Shown piece by piece: positions 23,278 through 32,125 of a stretch of DNA of 55,063 bases. The position numbers and the translations under genes were made by a program. The stretch comes from Actinomycetes bacterium (lineage in GTDB: Bacteria > Actinomycetota > Acidimicrobiia > Acidimicrobiales > Acidimicrobiaceae): positions 1-55,063 of the forward strand of contig JAJYNL010000053.1 of NCBI GenBank assembly GCA_021786375.1. Reading direction: 5' to 3'. The first letter of the stretch is position 1. The number at the start of each line of letters is the position of its first letter. The notes under the pieces are model-generated. The model was not told the DNA's origin and did no database searches. It saw only the letters and a list, made by a program, of their open reading frames with translations.

Positions 23278-24039
23278 CTACAGTACCCGAATCAATCCGG
23301 CCGCCAATGCCGAAAGGAGGGCCGCCAATGCCATGAATGGCCCAAAGGGAATGGCCACTTTGAGAGTCTTTGATTTGAGCAGCGCGAAAGCCACCCCGAA
23401 CAGCGCCCCAAAGATAAAGGCTCCGTAGAGAAAGTAGACCACGGCGGCGATGCCTAGAAATCCCAGGTTGATCCCTATATATGCTGCGAATCTAACGTCC
23501 CCGAAGCCCATGGATCTAGGAGCGATCAAGTGGATGACACCGAAGACAGCCCCCGCCATAACCGCCCCGAGTGCGGCATCTACGGCCATGCGTACGTTGC
23601 TCGAATAAAGCGCATCGCCGAGAAGGAATGCGACGGAAAGGGGCGTAGCCATATAGATGACGCGTCGGGGAAGCTTGCGGGTGTCAAGGTCAATGATGGC
23701 TTCCGCGATAAGCACCGCAGCGAAAATGCAAAGCCCGGCGAGCAACAGCGGATTGGAGTAACGCAGAGCGAGAGCCGTATAAGCGACCCCGGCAAGCAAC
23801 TCCACCAGCGGATACCGCCACGAGATGGGTTGATGACAGGCCCGGCATCGCGCTCGTAGCACCAGGAAGGAGATTACGGGGATGTTTTCCCAGGCCGAGA
23901 GGCGATGACCGCACCTGGGGCACCTGGACGGAGGAGTGACAATCGACTCCCCGCGCGGTACCCGGTAGATCACGACGTTGAGGAACGAGCCGACAACCAG
24001 GCCGATAATTACTGCGACCGCAACCTCGAACCCCCTCAA
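23278..24039 (-). CDS. pilD: Prepilin peptidase (type IV leader peptidase)
   Basis: 253 residues from a TTG that overlaps the stop of the upstream membrane protein gene (TTGA); an upstream ATG at 24087 would add 16 residues without family sequence. The N-terminal methylase part has GSFLNVVIYRVPRGESIV and the two Zn-binding CxxC pairs, CPRCGHRLSAWENIPV and CRACHQPISWRYPLVE. The catalytic Asp residues lie in AIIDLDTRKLP and MGFGDVRF (GxGD). About seven helices are present. It cleaves and N-methylates type IV pilins in the membrane. It lies just upstream of the pilus assembly genes but is separated by a terminator. Confidence 0.93.
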   Translation of the reverse strand: MRGFEVAVAVIIGLVVGSFLNVVIYRVPRGESIVTPPSRCPRCGHRLSAWENIPVISFLVLRARCRACHQPISWRYPLVELLAGVAYTALALRYSNPLLLAGLCIFAAVLIAEAIIDLDTRKLPRRVIYMATPLSVAFLLGDALYSSNVRMAVDAALGAVMAGAVFGVIHLIAPRSMGFGDVRFAAYIGINLGFLGIAAVVYFLYGAFIFGALFGVAFALLKSKTLKVAIPFGPFMALAALLSALAAGLIRVL

Positions 24040-25337
24040 CCGCGCACCTCTTCGAAGGCTGCATCGCAATTCTCCGATGGAACACAACCGTTCGCCACCA
24101 GGCTGGCAGGTGCAGTACCAATGTCCTCCTCGACCCGGTCACGTAGAGGAATACTCATGAGAACCGCCAAGACGCCTGCCAACGCGAGCGGCCAGAGAGT
24201 CAGCGAATAGCTGAGGGCCGAAAGCCTGGCCATCGCAGCCCCCATCTGGCTGAGACCAAATGCCACCCAGGCCAGGGCGAAGATCCGCGGCCGCGAGGCC
24301 GTGCCAACCAGGGCGATAGCGCCGAAGGCGAGGTAAGGAGAGAGGTAGTAGGCAACTTGAGTGGGCTCGAGAAACGCCCGCAGGGCCAGGCCCGCAGTAC
24401 AAACCACCAAAAGGGTCCGAGCGTCAACCTGCCTCTTACGCCAGGCGATACGGAGTACGATTCCGACACCCAGTGCAATCAACAGCATTGCTACCCGAAA
24501 CCAGCCTGTGGAGATTTGGTCGTGGTGGAACTGCAGCAGCGAATCCCACAGCGTAGGGCGGTTGAAACGCAGCCTCGCTGATTGAGGTTCGGAGAGGATC
24601 GCCGAAAGCGATGACGAAAAGTTGCCTGCCATAGCTGGCAGAGCTACAGCCAGCGGGATCACCACAGCCCTAGCAATGAAGGATGCAAGGCGCGAGAGTC
24701 CCCTGACCTGTATCAACGCAAGAGGCATAAGAAAGAGGAGCGTCAAGGGCTGGAAGGCGGCTGCGGCACCTGCCAGGTAGGCGCCACGCGTTGTCCTCCC
24801 TTCGCGTAGATCCACGAACGCAAACAGGGCAAGCGCCATAGCGGCGACGTCCTCCGGATGCCCCCAGGGGAAAAGACAAAAGGCGGCGAGAATGGCGGAG
24901 CTTCCGGCTACCCAGCCCCGCCTCGATTCGGGCAGGCCCAGCCGTCGATACGCGCTCGTAGCTGCAAGCACGTATATGAACAAGTAGATGCTCATGTAAC
25001 CCAAGCCCCACAGCCAGATCACCGGCCGGCTCAGCGGGTACGGAAATGGCTCTATGTAATGCATCAGGCTCGAGAACTCGGCGAGCGGCACGAGACTGAT
25101 AGCGCCCAGCGGGTGAGGAGTCTGGCCGATACCGGGGGAGTAGAAGATTCCGAAGCCGCCCCAGAGAATCATGTGAGCATCGCGCATGAGGGCGAAGAAG
25201 TCCGCCGCGTAGAGCCAGCCGTGAAGCGGGAAGAAGAGTTGCGCTCCGGTTGAGATGCCCAGCGATACGACAAGGAATCCAATCGCGATGATGGCGGACA
25301 GAACTACGTCAGACCGCAGTTTCGGCACTAATCGCAT
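24036..25337 (-). CDS. Polytopic membrane protein, possible GT87-like glycosyltransferase
   Basis: 433 residues with about ten to twelve hydrophobic helices and a short hydrophilic tail. The first long loop after helix 1 contains the ADFFALMRDAHMILWGG segment with an Asp. The overall layout (DUF2029-like, lipid-linked mannosyltransferase style) suggests a GT-C enzyme using polyprenyl-phosphate sugars, but no motif is decisive. It ends where the prepilin peptidase starts, which could mean pilin or envelope glycosylation is made alongside pilus biogenesis (inference). GAGGAG precedes the ATG by about nine bases. Confidence 0.6.
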   Translation of the reverse strand: MRLVPKLRSDVVLSAIIAIGFLVVSLGISTGAQLFFPLHGWLYAADFFALMRDAHMILWGGFGIFYSPGIGQTPHPLGAISLVPLAEFSSLMHYIEPFPYPLSRPVIWLWGLGYMSIYLFIYVLAATSAYRRLGLPESRRGWVAGSSAILAAFCLFPWGHPEDVAAMALALFAFVDLREGRTTRGAYLAGAAAAFQPLTLLFLMPLALIQVRGLSRLASFIARAVVIPLAVALPAMAGNFSSSLSAILSEPQSARLRFNRPTLWDSLLQFHHDQISTGWFRVAMLLIALGVGIVLRIAWRKRQVDARTLLVVCTAGLALRAFLEPTQVAYYLSPYLAFGAIALVGTASRPRIFALAWVAFGLSQMGAAMARLSALSYSLTLWPLALAGVLAVLMSIPLRDRVEEDIGTAPASLVANGCVPSENCDAAFEEVRG

Positions 25338-25513
25338 GGCGGCGACTCCTCATTTCCTTCCGCAATGTTATCGGAGCGCCAGCTGTGAATCTGAAAGACC
25401 GATAAGCGCCACCGCCTCAAAAGCCCCGGTGCGCGATCGGTTTGTATCACTTCGCCCGCCTGTGGTCTAAGTTCGTATCGGAGAGTGTAGATCCGGAACC
25501 GGTTGGGGTGGGA

Positions 25514-26284
25514 ATGCACGAGCAGCTTCGTGAAATGGCACCAGACGAGCCTGACAGGCGCATACCGCTCGAGCGGGCCTTCAACTTTCGTGACCTTGGC
25601 GGCTACCCGGCACGAGGTCACAAGAGGCTGCGCCGCGGCAAGCTTTTCCGATCGGACGACCTTTTCAGGCTGAGCGACGGGGACCTGGCCCACCTCGCGG
25701 AGCTCGGCATAAGGACGGTGATCGATCTTCGCACCGAGGCGGAGGCGGTCCGCGGACGCTTCCCCGCCGAGAAATTCGCCATCGACTATTACCAAAACTC
25801 CTTAATCGACATCTCCGCCGATCACGCACAGGCACGCGGAGACGGTGCACAGGACTACATCTTCCTCCGCTACCGGCAGATCCTGACAGAAGGTAGCGCA
25901 GGCATCCGCCAGGTGTTCGCTCGCTTGGTGCGCGCCGAGGCGGCCCCGGCCGTCTTCCACTGCGTGGCCGGCAAAGACAGGACTGGCCTCGTCGCCGCGA
26001 TCACTCTGGAAGTGCTCTGCGTCGACCGCGAGCACGTCCTTGCGGACTACTCGATGACCGAACTGGCCATGGGCGAGGCACTGGAATGGCTGGAGGCCGA
26101 ATTTCCCGACCTGGCCCGACGCATGAACGACCTGCCACCCGTGGTACTCAGTGCCAAGCCGGAGAATCTCGCCCGCGTGCTCGACTGGCTTGACACTTCG
26201 CACGGCGGTGCCGAAGGCTACCTCCTCTCACTCGGCCTTACCCGCGAGGAGCTGGCGGACTTTCGCTCCTGGATGCTGGAATGA
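25514..26284 (+). CDS. Tyrosine-protein phosphatase (PtpB-like)
   Basis: 256 residues from the ATG at 25514, chosen because the family sequence starts shortly after (RAFNFRDLGGYPARG, the usual opening) and GGGGTGGG precedes it; a longer in-frame start at 25442 is less likely. The catalytic P-loop is VFHCVAGKDRTGLVAA, the HCxxGKDRTG form of the MptpB-like family, some of which also act on phosphoinositides. A general-acid region RTVIDLRTEAEA lies earlier. The stop overlaps the next start (ATGA). The coupling to a secreted amidase-like protein is unusual. Confidence 0.9.
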   Translation: MHEQLREMAPDEPDRRIPLERAFNFRDLGGYPARGHKRLRRGKLFRSDDLFRLSDGDLAHLAELGIRTVIDLRTEAEAVRGRFPAEKFAIDYYQNSLIDISADHAQARGDGAQDYIFLRYRQILTEGSAGIRQVFARLVRAEAAPAVFHCVAGKDRTGLVAAITLEVLCVDREHVLADYSMTELAMGEALEWLEAEFPDLARRMNDLPPVVLSAKPENLARVLDWLDTSHGGAEGYLLSLGLTREELADFRSWMLE

Positions 26285-28140
26285 AGACAGGTAAGGGAGC
26301 CCACGTGATCAGGACACCGGGGCGAAGGCTCTGGAAGCGGCCTGCCTTCGTCGCCCCCGCCATCACCCTTGCTTTAGCTGCCCTGATCGCGGCGACGGTG
26401 CTCACATTGGAGCCCGGCGCCCGTCCCAGGCCGGCCAAGGCGTCCGTAACCACCACCTCCAGCGAGGGGGCGACCACTGCCACCACCCGGCCCAGCGCCA
26501 CTGTGCCATCGCTCTCCCCAGGGCCGCTCTACTCGGCGGCCGTCAAGCAGCAGAACTCGTTGCCCGGCACCTCGGCGTGGAGGATCGGGAGTAACGCGAA
26601 TTCGAAGGTCATCTCCGGGTTTGCCGGCAGTACCTATGCGCTCGTGGGACAGACCGTCCCTCTGTACATCACGACCACCGCCCCAAGCTTCACTGTCACG
26701 GCGTTCCGAATGGGCTGGTATCAGGGCTTGCTCGGTAGGCTCATCTGGACCTCCCCCACCATTAGGGGCCTGGTCCAACCGCGCTGTCCAATACTGGCGC
26801 CATCGAACACGGTGGAGTGCTCCAATTGGAAACCACTTGTGCAGATGCATGTCACCAGCGCCTTCGTTCCGGGAGACTACCTGCTCAAGCTTGTGGCCTC
26901 AAACGGCGACGCACAATGGATCCCACTAACCGTCATCGATCCGGCGTCGAACGCGGCCGTGGTCGTATTGAATGCCGTTACCGATTGGCAGGCCTATAAC
27001 GCCTGGGGCGGCTACTCCCTATACCATGGGCCGGCTTCGAATTGGCCGGACCGGGCCACCAAGGTCTCTTTCGACCGTCCATACGGCTACGGGGCTGGCG
27101 CAGGAGACTTCATCGGCAACGAGCTTCCGGTGGTGGAGTTGGTCGAGAAGCTGGGGCTGAACGTCACCTACGTTACCTCTGTCTTCCTTGAACAGCACCC
27201 CACGCTGACCCTCAATCACCACGTCCTGGTATCGCTCGGCCATGACGAGTACTATTCGGTCACCATGCGCCAAGCGCTGCGGAACTCCGTTAACCACGGC
27301 GGAAGCCTCATGTTCCTCGGAGCCAACGCGATATTCCGTCGAATCCGGTTTGCCGCGTCGCCGCTTGGGCCCGACAGAATCGAAATCAACTACCGCAACC
27401 CATACCAGGACCCATTGTTTGGAAAGGACAACGCAAGAGTCACGGCCAACTGGCCTGCGTTTCCCGACGCGCGGCCCGAGAGTTCCCTCATCGGCGTGCA
27501 GTACCAATGCTTCCCGGTCAACTATCCGATGATCATCACAGATCCGCAGTCATGGATCTTCCAGGGATCGGGCCTCGGATTTGGCTCGGAGATCCCACAC
27601 CTGATCGGCTCTGAATTCGATGGCTTCATTCCCAGCAGCCCGCATCCCGCCAACCTCGAGATCCTTGCCAACTCCCCCGTACTATGCAGGAACCAGCCCT
27701 ACTTCTCGGACATGACCTACTACAGCACCCCAAGCGGAGGCGGCGTATTTGCCACCGGAACCGCTAATTGGGTTGCCACGCTCGCACCGGCGTGCATTCC
27801 TTCAGCCGGAGAATGCCCCGATCCGGCCACCCTCGCAATCACCACGAACGTGCTCGAGGCATTTGGCGCCGGAGGGGTAGGGCAAAGGCACCCCTCGGTC
27901 CCGAACGCGCTCAGCGTATACTCGAATCCGCCTTTCGGACCGCTGAGGCCAGTGCAAGCACCGACTTCGACGACAAGCGGCACCAGCTCCACCACCACCG
28001 CGGGGGTGGCTACGAGCACTACCGGCTCAACAACCACGAGTAGCCGGCCGGCGAGTGCCACGTCGACGACCTCGGCCTCGACCACCACGACAAACCCGGC
28101 GACCACGACAACCATCGGGGCGACAACCACGACGAAATGA
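26281..28140 (+). CDS. Secreted N,N-dimethylformamidase beta-subunit-like protein
   Basis: 619 residues. A basic N-terminus and one hydrophobic helix (about 22-43) serve as signal or anchor. A Thr/Ser/Pro linker follows, then the large domain typical of the dimethylformamidase beta-subunit family: FRMGWYQGLLGRLIW, then SDWQAYN-like TDWQAYNAWGGYSLY, SLGHDEYYSVTMRQAL, and the C-terminal NVLEAFGAGGVGQRHPS. The last 65 residues are almost only Thr, Ser and Ala, a wall-spanning or glycosylated tail. True dimethylformamidase has mononuclear iron held by Tyr and Glu. Whether this protein keeps that site, and its substrate, are unknown. Most homologues are uncharacterised exported proteins. Confidence 0.75.
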   Translation: MKTGKGAHVIRTPGRRLWKRPAFVAPAITLALAALIAATVLTLEPGARPRPAKASVTTTSSEGATTATTRPSATVPSLSPGPLYSAAVKQQNSLPGTSAWRIGSNANSKVISGFAGSTYALVGQTVPLYITTTAPSFTVTAFRMGWYQGLLGRLIWTSPTIRGLVQPRCPILAPSNTVECSNWKPLVQMHVTSAFVPGDYLLKLVASNGDAQWIPLTVIDPASNAAVVVLNAVTDWQAYNAWGGYSLYHGPASNWPDRATKVSFDRPYGYGAGAGDFIGNELPVVELVEKLGLNVTYVTSVFLEQHPTLTLNHHVLVSLGHDEYYSVTMRQALRNSVNHGGSLMFLGANAIFRRIRFAASPLGPDRIEINYRNPYQDPLFGKDNARVTANWPAFPDARPESSLIGVQYQCFPVNYPMIITDPQSWIFQGSGLGFGSEIPHLIGSEFDGFIPSSPHPANLEILANSPVLCRNQPYFSDMTYYSTPSGGGVFATGTANWVATLAPACIPSAGECPDPATLAITTNVLEAFGAGGVGQRHPSVPNALSVYSNPPFGPLRPVQAPTSTTSGTSSTTTAGVATSTTGSTTTSSRPASATSTTSASTTTTNPATTTTIGATTTTK

Positions 28141-28167
28141 ACTGGTTGGGGCCTCCGCAGGTGCAGG

Positions 28168-28644
28168 CTAAGGAATTTGGAGGCGCGAAAGTGGCACTTC
28201 GAGCAGGCGCGCCAATTCGCCAACGTCCCTCTTGGAGAGCCCTGCGAGCAGATAGCGCCGTACCCCGGCAACGTGAGTGGGAACAGCCTCTTCGAGGCGC
28301 TTGCGTCCTAGGCCCGTCAGGTGCGCAATCATCCCGCGCCGATCTGACGGGCAGATCTCTTTAGATACCAAGCCTCGGGCCGCCATCGACTCCACCCGGC
28401 GGGTTAGGCCCGATCTCGACACCAAAGCGAGCTCGGCGAGCGCGGACATCCGCAGCTGATTTCCCTCGGCTTCGGAGAGGTGCACCAAAACCTCGTACTC
28501 GGCAAGCGTCATCGAGTGTGCCGCAACCAACTCAGCATCGAGCCGGCTGAGTAGCAAGGCGTTGGTGCGCAGCAATCTCCGCCAGGCAAGTTGCTCCAAC
28601 GCATCTAGCCATTCACGTCCGCTTCCTGCTTCGTCAACGCTCAT
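28168..28644 (-). CDS. MarR family transcriptional regulator
   Basis: 158 residues. The N-terminal helix carries WRRLLRTNALLLSRLDAEL. The winged helix contains MTLAEYEVLVHLSEAEGNQLRMSALAELALVSRSGLTRRVESMAARGLV and the wing KEICPSDRRGMIAHLT, with the D-R-R motif. It is clearly MarR type and distinct from the one at 2896. It converges with the secreted amidase-like gene, leaving 27 bases, and lies upstream of no co-directional effector gene, so its target is not evident. The ATG at 28644 has no strong ribosome site, though GGGG lies close to it. Confidence 0.88.
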   Translation of the reverse strand: MSVDEAGSGREWLDALEQLAWRRLLRTNALLLSRLDAELVAAHSMTLAEYEVLVHLSEAEGNQLRMSALAELALVSRSGLTRRVESMAARGLVSKEICPSDRRGMIAHLTGLGRKRLEEAVPTHVAGVRRYLLAGLSKRDVGELARLLEVPLSRLQIP

Positions 28645-28712
28645 CTAAACCCCAGGCCCCGGCTCCGAGCTTCCTCGCGCGGCGAGGAGAACCCGCTCCG
28701 CGGCGGACCAGG

Positions 28713-29342
28713 CTACTTCTTGGACGACTGGTAGTAAGGATTGGTGCCGGAGAGATGGTCCGTTACGTCGATCACCTCCGTGATCTCGGGTGCACTTTCA
28801 CGGATCGAGACCTCGATACCCTGGGAGAGAGTCACCGCGGCAAGGCCACATCCTTGACAGCCGCCGGATAGGCGCACGAAAGCGGTGCTTCCTGTTACGC
28901 CGACCAAGTCGGCGCGGCCACCATGGCTGGCGATTGCCGGGTTAACCTCGTCTGCCAGGATCGCAATTATGCGTTCCGCCAGCTCTCCTTCGAGGGTCGC
29001 GTCCTCGAAGCCCTCTGGAGCGCCTGGAGCCGAAGGCGGAGAGTTCGGATTGATGATCACCAAGCCGCCGTCGTCGGAACTGACCTCCAGGCGGCTTCCT
29101 CGGAGACTATCGACGCTGGCCTGTGGAACCACGACGCGAAGGCCGGGGGCGACATTTTCAACTACGTCCAACAGGCCGGCGTCGGCCGCGGCCTGGAAGT
29201 AGACGTCGTAGTTGTAAGTAGTACCCTCCTGGCCTGCCACCTCCACCCACAGAGCGAGGCTCTCAGGATCCGACTCCTCAGCAAGAACCGATCTGACCAG
29301 CTCCTTGGCCTCTTCCGAGAGCTCCAAGACCATCTCAGCCAT
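28713..29342 (-). CDS. nfuA: NfuA-like Fe-S cluster carrier
   Basis: 209 residues from the ATG at 29342, which follows AAAGG; a longer frame exists but overlaps the divergent gene. The first 105 residues form a degenerate A-type (HesB-like) domain without its Cys residues (VLELSEEAKELVRSVLAEE). The last 80 form a NifU C-terminal domain with the cluster-binding CxxC in LSGGCQGCGLAAVTLSQGIE. The two-domain order equals that of E. coli NfuA, which also lacks the A-type Cys residues. It carries 4Fe-4S clusters to target enzymes. It faces away from the ATP-grasp gene across 58 bases; the radical SAM protein encoded beyond that gene is a possible client. Confidence 0.9.
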   Translation of the reverse strand: MAEMVLELSEEAKELVRSVLAEESDPESLALWVEVAGQEGTTYNYDVYFQAAADAGLLDVVENVAPGLRVVVPQASVDSLRGSRLEVSSDDGGLVIINPNSPPSAPGAPEGFEDATLEGELAERIIAILADEVNPAIASHGGRADLVGVTGSTAFVRLSGGCQGCGLAAVTLSQGIEVSIRESAPEITEVIDVTDHLSGTNPYYQSSKK

Positions 29343-29400
29343 ACCAATCAACCTTTCGTCGCCGACACACCTCGAAGTCCGGCTCGCTTCTCTAACTACA

Positions 29401-30654
29401 ATGATAGGTGCATTGGACAAATTGCTTTTGGTGGTGCCCTCCAATACGTACCGCGCTCAACGCTTCCTGGAGGCTGCGCGCAGGCTAGGGGTACTGGTCG
29501 CGATAGCGACGGATTCGGAGATGAGCGCGCCCGACCACCTCGGAATGGTCTTTGACCGCCTGGACTTCTGCGATGCCCCCTCGGCCGCAGAGGAGCTTGC
29601 CTCGCTCGCGCGCAGCTATGGAATAACCCATGCTCTGGCAGTCGACGAAGGGGGCGTGGAGATTGCGGCTCTCACCAACGCGAGCCTTACGGGGAGTGGC
29701 CAGGGCCTCGAGGGGATTCTCGCGACTCGGGACAAGGCAGGGCTTCGCACGGCACTCTCAGCCGCCGAAATTCCCCAACCCAGGTGGGTCAGACTTCCGG
29801 CGGCATGCTCTTCCGACCACGCGGCGCTGAGGGACATTGGTTTCCCGTTAGTGGTCAAGCCAACCAAGGGATCCGGATCCATAGGCGTCACCCTCGCTCG
29901 GAATCAGAATGAACTTGCCCGTTCGGTGGAAATAGCAAGGGCCGTAGGGGAGGAGATGAAGACCCGTGGGAACGAGATCCTCGCCGAGGAATACATCGAG
30001 GGCGAGGAGTACGCGGTCGAAGGCATGATCATCCACGGAGCGATGAATGTGCTGGCAATCTTCGAAAAGCCCGACCCCCTTGTCGGCCCCGTCTTCGCCG
30101 AAACAATCTATGTAACGCCGCCGAGAACAAGCGGGCCCACCACGGAGGCTATCGAGGCAACCGTTTCAGCGGTGGCGCGTGCCCTCTCGCTGCCTGACGG
30201 CCCGGTGCACGCGGAGGTACGAGTGGGCTCCGATGGAAGGTGCGTTCCCATAGACGTGGCGGCACGGTCCATCGGGGGGCATTGCTCGGACGCGCTCTCC
30301 TTTGCATTCTCCACAACCCTGGAGGAGTTGATACTGGCTAATGCATTGGGCCAGAAGTTGAGTTCCACTGATCGAGAACGCCAGGCCTCGGGGGTGTTCA
30401 TGATCCCGGTCGAGGCGCGTGGGGTACTGCGGGCGGTATCCGGCGTCCAGGAAGCATCGCGCGTGCGGTTTGTGAACGGAGTCGAGGTCACGGTCCCGGT
30501 GGGGACGCCCGTTAGGCCACTCCCCTGGGACAACCGATACCTCGGCTTTATCTTCGCCAAGGCGCCGGGCTCCGGCGCCGTTGTAGCCGCGCTCAGGGAA
30601 GCTCGCAGGCTGCTGAACTTCGAGATCGACCCCGACGTCGCAGTGGACGCTTAG
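29401..30654 (+). CDS. ATP-grasp ligase
   Basis: 417 residues from the ATG at 29401; the frame extends upstream only over the divergent promoter region. The N-terminal preATP-grasp part is DKLLLVVPSNTYRAQRFLEAA. The ATP-grasp core has FPLVVKPTKGSGSIGV, then ILAEEYIEGEEYAVEGMII, and the Mg site HAEVRVGSDGRCVPIDVAARSIGG. The C-terminal domain resembles those of BacD-type L-amino-acid ligases. It probably forms an amide or acyl-phosphate bond between a carboxylate and an amine. The radical SAM gene starts ten bases later, so the two likely act on the same substrate (inference). Confidence 0.85.
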   Translation: MIGALDKLLLVVPSNTYRAQRFLEAARRLGVLVAIATDSEMSAPDHLGMVFDRLDFCDAPSAAEELASLARSYGITHALAVDEGGVEIAALTNASLTGSGQGLEGILATRDKAGLRTALSAAEIPQPRWVRLPAACSSDHAALRDIGFPLVVKPTKGSGSIGVTLARNQNELARSVEIARAVGEEMKTRGNEILAEEYIEGEEYAVEGMIIHGAMNVLAIFEKPDPLVGPVFAETIYVTPPRTSGPTTEAIEATVSAVARALSLPDGPVHAEVRVGSDGRCVPIDVAARSIGGHCSDALSFAFSTTLEELILANALGQKLSSTDRERQASGVFMIPVEARGVLRAVSGVQEASRVRFVNGVEVTVPVGTPVRPLPWDNRYLGFIFAKAPGSGAVVAALREARRLLNFEIDPDVAVDA

Positions 30655-30664
30655 GGTTTTGCTA

Positions 30665-32098
30665 ATGAAGGTTCTCATCGCGTCGCTCTACGAATTGGGT
30701 CATCAGCCGCTCTCGAGCCTCGCCCTGGCCGGTTCCCTTGCGGCTGCCGGCCACGAAGCACAGGTGTTCGACTACGATCGGGCCGGCTCAGGTGACGTCC
30801 TCTCCGCTCTCAACGGTCACGATGCACTGTTAATCTCGGTGCCGATGCACACTGCCAGCGCGATCGCGTTAGGCCTGATGGAGAGGGTATTCGACGAACT
30901 TCCCCATCTGCCAATTGCACTTTTCGGACTTTACGCAGTTAACCTTTCCCGCGCCGACCTGCCTCCATCGGTGGGCCTACTGGCCAGCGGAGAAACGGTT
31001 GCCGACGTAGTGGAATGGGTTGACCACCTTGGGCGGGAGGAAGGTTTCGGCGGAGGCCTTAAATCGGTGACGCGCGCTCGCGAGAGGCTCCGAATGGAGC
31101 CGGCAGCCCTGAACCGCTCCCTCCTCCCTCCTCTGGACGCATATGCCAAGCTGTCGGTCGGCGGTACTGAACGCCTTACGGGCTACACCGAAGCCTCTCG
31201 CGGGTGTATTCACACCTGTGCCCACTGTCCGGTTCCCACCGTGTACCAGGGACGCATCCGAATAAACAAGCCCGAGTGGGTCCTGAAAGACATCGACCAG
31301 CTGGTGGAAATGGGGGCGGCGCACATTACGTTCGGCGATCCCGACTTCTTCAACGCCCCTGCTCACTCGATGCGCATCCTGCGGGCCATGCACGGGTCTC
31401 ACCCCAAATTGACTTTCGACGCCACGATCAAGGTCGAACACCTTCTGGAGCATCGGGAGCTCTTGCGGGAGCTGGCCGACCTGGGATGTGCCTTCGTCGT
31501 CTCCGCCTTCGAGCACACCTCGGAGGAGGTGTTGGTGAAACTGCGCAAGGGGCACACCCGCCCCCAGATGGCGGAGGCGGTGCGCGCGTGCCGCGAGGTC
31601 GGGATCGAGCTGCGCCCCTCACTGCTGCCATTCACGCCGTGGACATCACCCTCCGAAATCATCGATCTGTTCGAGTTTGTCCACGACCAGGAGTTGATTG
31701 GTAACGTGGATCCGATCCAGTTCACCATCCGCCTCCTGGTGCCCGCGGGATCCCTCCTGCTGGACGAGCCCGCCACCCGGGGCCTTTTCCACGGCTCGGA
31801 AAGCGAGCCGCTTTCCTATGGCTGGCGATCACCATGGCCGGAACTCGACGCACTGCAAGCCGAGCTTTCCTCCCGGCTTCCCAGCTGGCTGGACTCGTTG
31901 GCCAACTGGCAGATCTTCGAGCAAATGTACCGCCTTGCCTGCTCTTACCTGGGCTTTGTCGCCAAGGACTTCGATTACAGCCGGGAGCAGGAGCGGTCAG
32001 TTCCTAAGCTGACTGAGTCATGGTTCTGCTGTGCAGAGCCCGCCGAGACCATGGTCATAGCTCCTATCACGCTTTCTCGTCGCATCGCGGCCATTTAG
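30665..32098 (+). CDS. Radical SAM protein with C-terminal CCAEP tail
   Basis: 477 residues from the ATG at 30665. An N-terminal Rossmann-like domain (about 1-125) resembles the cobalamin-binding domain of B12 radical SAM enzymes but lacks the DxHxxG motif. The SAM cluster motif is C181-x3-C185-x2-C188 in ASRGCIHTCAHC. It is followed by TIM-barrel sequence (HITFGDPDFF, FDATIKVEHLL). Near the end WFCCAEPAETM places adjacent Cys residues at 455 and 456 (TGC TGT). I recall a radical SAM family named for a CUAEP/CCAEP tail, in which some members carry selenocysteine at the second position; this is the Cys form. Function unknown. It is likely co-transcribed with the ATP-grasp gene. Confidence 0.85.
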   Translation: MKVLIASLYELGHQPLSSLALAGSLAAAGHEAQVFDYDRAGSGDVLSALNGHDALLISVPMHTASAIALGLMERVFDELPHLPIALFGLYAVNLSRADLPPSVGLLASGETVADVVEWVDHLGREEGFGGGLKSVTRARERLRMEPAALNRSLLPPLDAYAKLSVGGTERLTGYTEASRGCIHTCAHCPVPTVYQGRIRINKPEWVLKDIDQLVEMGAAHITFGDPDFFNAPAHSMRILRAMHGSHPKLTFDATIKVEHLLEHRELLRELADLGCAFVVSAFEHTSEEVLVKLRKGHTRPQMAEAVRACREVGIELRPSLLPFTPWTSPSEIIDLFEFVHDQELIGNVDPIQFTIRLLVPAGSLLLDEPATRGLFHGSESEPLSYGWRSPWPELDALQAELSSRLPSWLDSLANWQIFEQMYRLACSYLGFVAKDFDYSREQERSVPKLTESWFCCAEPAETMVIAPITLSRRIAAI

Positions 32099-32125
32099 AA
32101 CGACCACCGGCCACAAGGCGGACAT

